A stretch of DNA of 64,000 bases, from positions 1,674,001 through 1,738,000 of the forward strand of contig OY725489.1 in the NCBI GenBank assembly GCA_963281255.1. Direction: 5' to 3'. The notes under the pieces were generated by a model. The model had not been told where the DNA came from and searched no databases. It was given only the letters and a program-made list of their open reading frames with translations. Below, in pieces: positions 63,407-64,000 of the stretch. A program made the position numbers and the translations under genes. The stretch's first letter is position 1, and each line of letters begins with the position of its first letter. This stretch comes from Aphrocallistes beatrix (lineage: Eukaryota > Porifera > Hexactinellida > Sceptrulophora > Aphrocallistidae).

Positions 63407-64000
63407 CTTAGAAATATTTAGCTCTTAAATTATGCCAATTGAAGCTATAATCAAGGATGTATTTGGAAGGTAGTTCTTTTGTTTAGAACCCTTCAGCCTT
63501 CGCTTTACTTCGTCCGTGGTTTATATACAGAACTAATCAAGTATTGGATGCCATAAAACACGGACGGGATGCTATATGGAATTTGGAGCTTGTCAAACCG
63601 CAACATTTAATCTTACTGGGGTTCTTTGCGACCCCACGGTGGGGGTCACAAGTGTAAATATATATGCTACGAAATATTTGAAAAAATTGCCATTTAAAAT
63701 GATGCATATTTTCTTTATGTATAGAGTATTACACTCTTAGAGTCCGTGCTCTTTCAGATCCCCTGACATCAAAAATAATTTGTGAGTAATTTAAGTACCC
63801 CGAGGTAGGTCAACCCCTGCATAATTTCCCACAGCTGATTACTTATTCTCATAATATTCTCATTTTAGATATCATAAATTATATTAAATATGTATAGAAA
63901 CCATGTCAAAATTGTTTATGAATGGTGAAATTACTTAATATTATAGTTAGACTTTCGTGAAACCTTCAATTTTAGAACAAAATCGCCGTTCCGCGTCTCC
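63407..64000. other. Window end, no gene recognised
   Basis: Short GC-richer patch near 63600-63650 (GGGGTTCTTTGCGACCCCACGGTGGGGGTC) contains a near-palindrome; otherwise nothing seen. Confidence 0.4.

Noticed and set aside
1..64000. tRNA or rRNA genes
   Set aside because: I looked for T-arm words such as GGTTCGAATCC with a matching acceptor stem, and for conserved rRNA blocks, and found no convincing case by eye. A covariance-model scan would be decisive.

Overview
This is a nuclear genomic window from an AT-rich, repeat-laden metazoan, most likely a non-model invertebrate; the phylum cannot be fixed from the sequence. The evidence is a CYP4-like cytochrome P450, a RING/TRAF/MATH protein, TRIM-NHL debris, spliceosomal introns with GT-AG borders, and a typical animal mixture of hAT, piggyBac, Tc1/mariner, pogo-like, MULE, Ty3/gypsy and Helitron sequences. 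I found no tRNA, rRNA or CRISPR array. Host genes take up less than a tenth of the window; most of the rest is transposon-derived or featureless AT-rich DNA.

Host-type genes: an NT-C2-like plus PH protein (765-2243, +), an orphan multi-pass membrane protein (5313-6284, +), a complete intronless CYP4-clan P450 (11796-13346, -), and a RING/TRAF-finger/coiled-coil/MATH gene broken by one frameshift (17869-19124, -), next to a decayed MATH duplicate and a decayed coiled-coil/NHL pseudogene (19740-20960, -). A C2HC zinc-finger/coiled-coil pseudogene (7200-7830, -) abuts a mobile repeat. A piggyBac transposase gene (45370-50181, +) is intact if one 2.7-kb intron is spliced out; it keeps all three catalytic Asp and may be domesticated or recently active.

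Mobile DNA: Ty3/gypsy fragments lie at 16.7, 35.8-36.7, 50.8-51.8, 54.4-55.4 and 59.6-60.1 kb. Integrase-related pieces of a second type lie at 39.7-40.3 kb (three exons) and 60.1-60.8 kb. hAT copies with readable 8-bp target duplications are at 23.5-24.6 and 46.9-48.1 kb, with further hAT-like MITEs at 9.3, 11.15, 25.4 and 28.9 kb. TA-flanked pogo/Tc1-like MITEs are at 27.8, 30.9, 48.2, 56.0, 56.35, 56.9, 58.1 and 63.1 kb.

Three repeat systems stand out. (1) A Helitron-like non-autonomous family ('family A'), present about a dozen times: it starts TCCTTACTATTAAAACTCG, ends in GC-rich stem-loops finishing GCGCTTG, sits between A and T, and carries bZIP-type sites (TGACGTCA, TGACTCA). One copy (57623-59334) is inserted in another copy, so the empty site can be read and the ends are defined exactly. 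(2) Long inverted-repeat 'foldback' elements with GTTGC...GCAAC ends ('FB-1') and 6-bp duplications that mostly fit AGNNCT; one copy sits at the exact dyad centre of another. (3) A second foldback family ('FB-2') with CATAGCC ends, arms of hundreds of bases and 7-bp duplications. Nesting of these elements gives a relative insertion history across much of the window.
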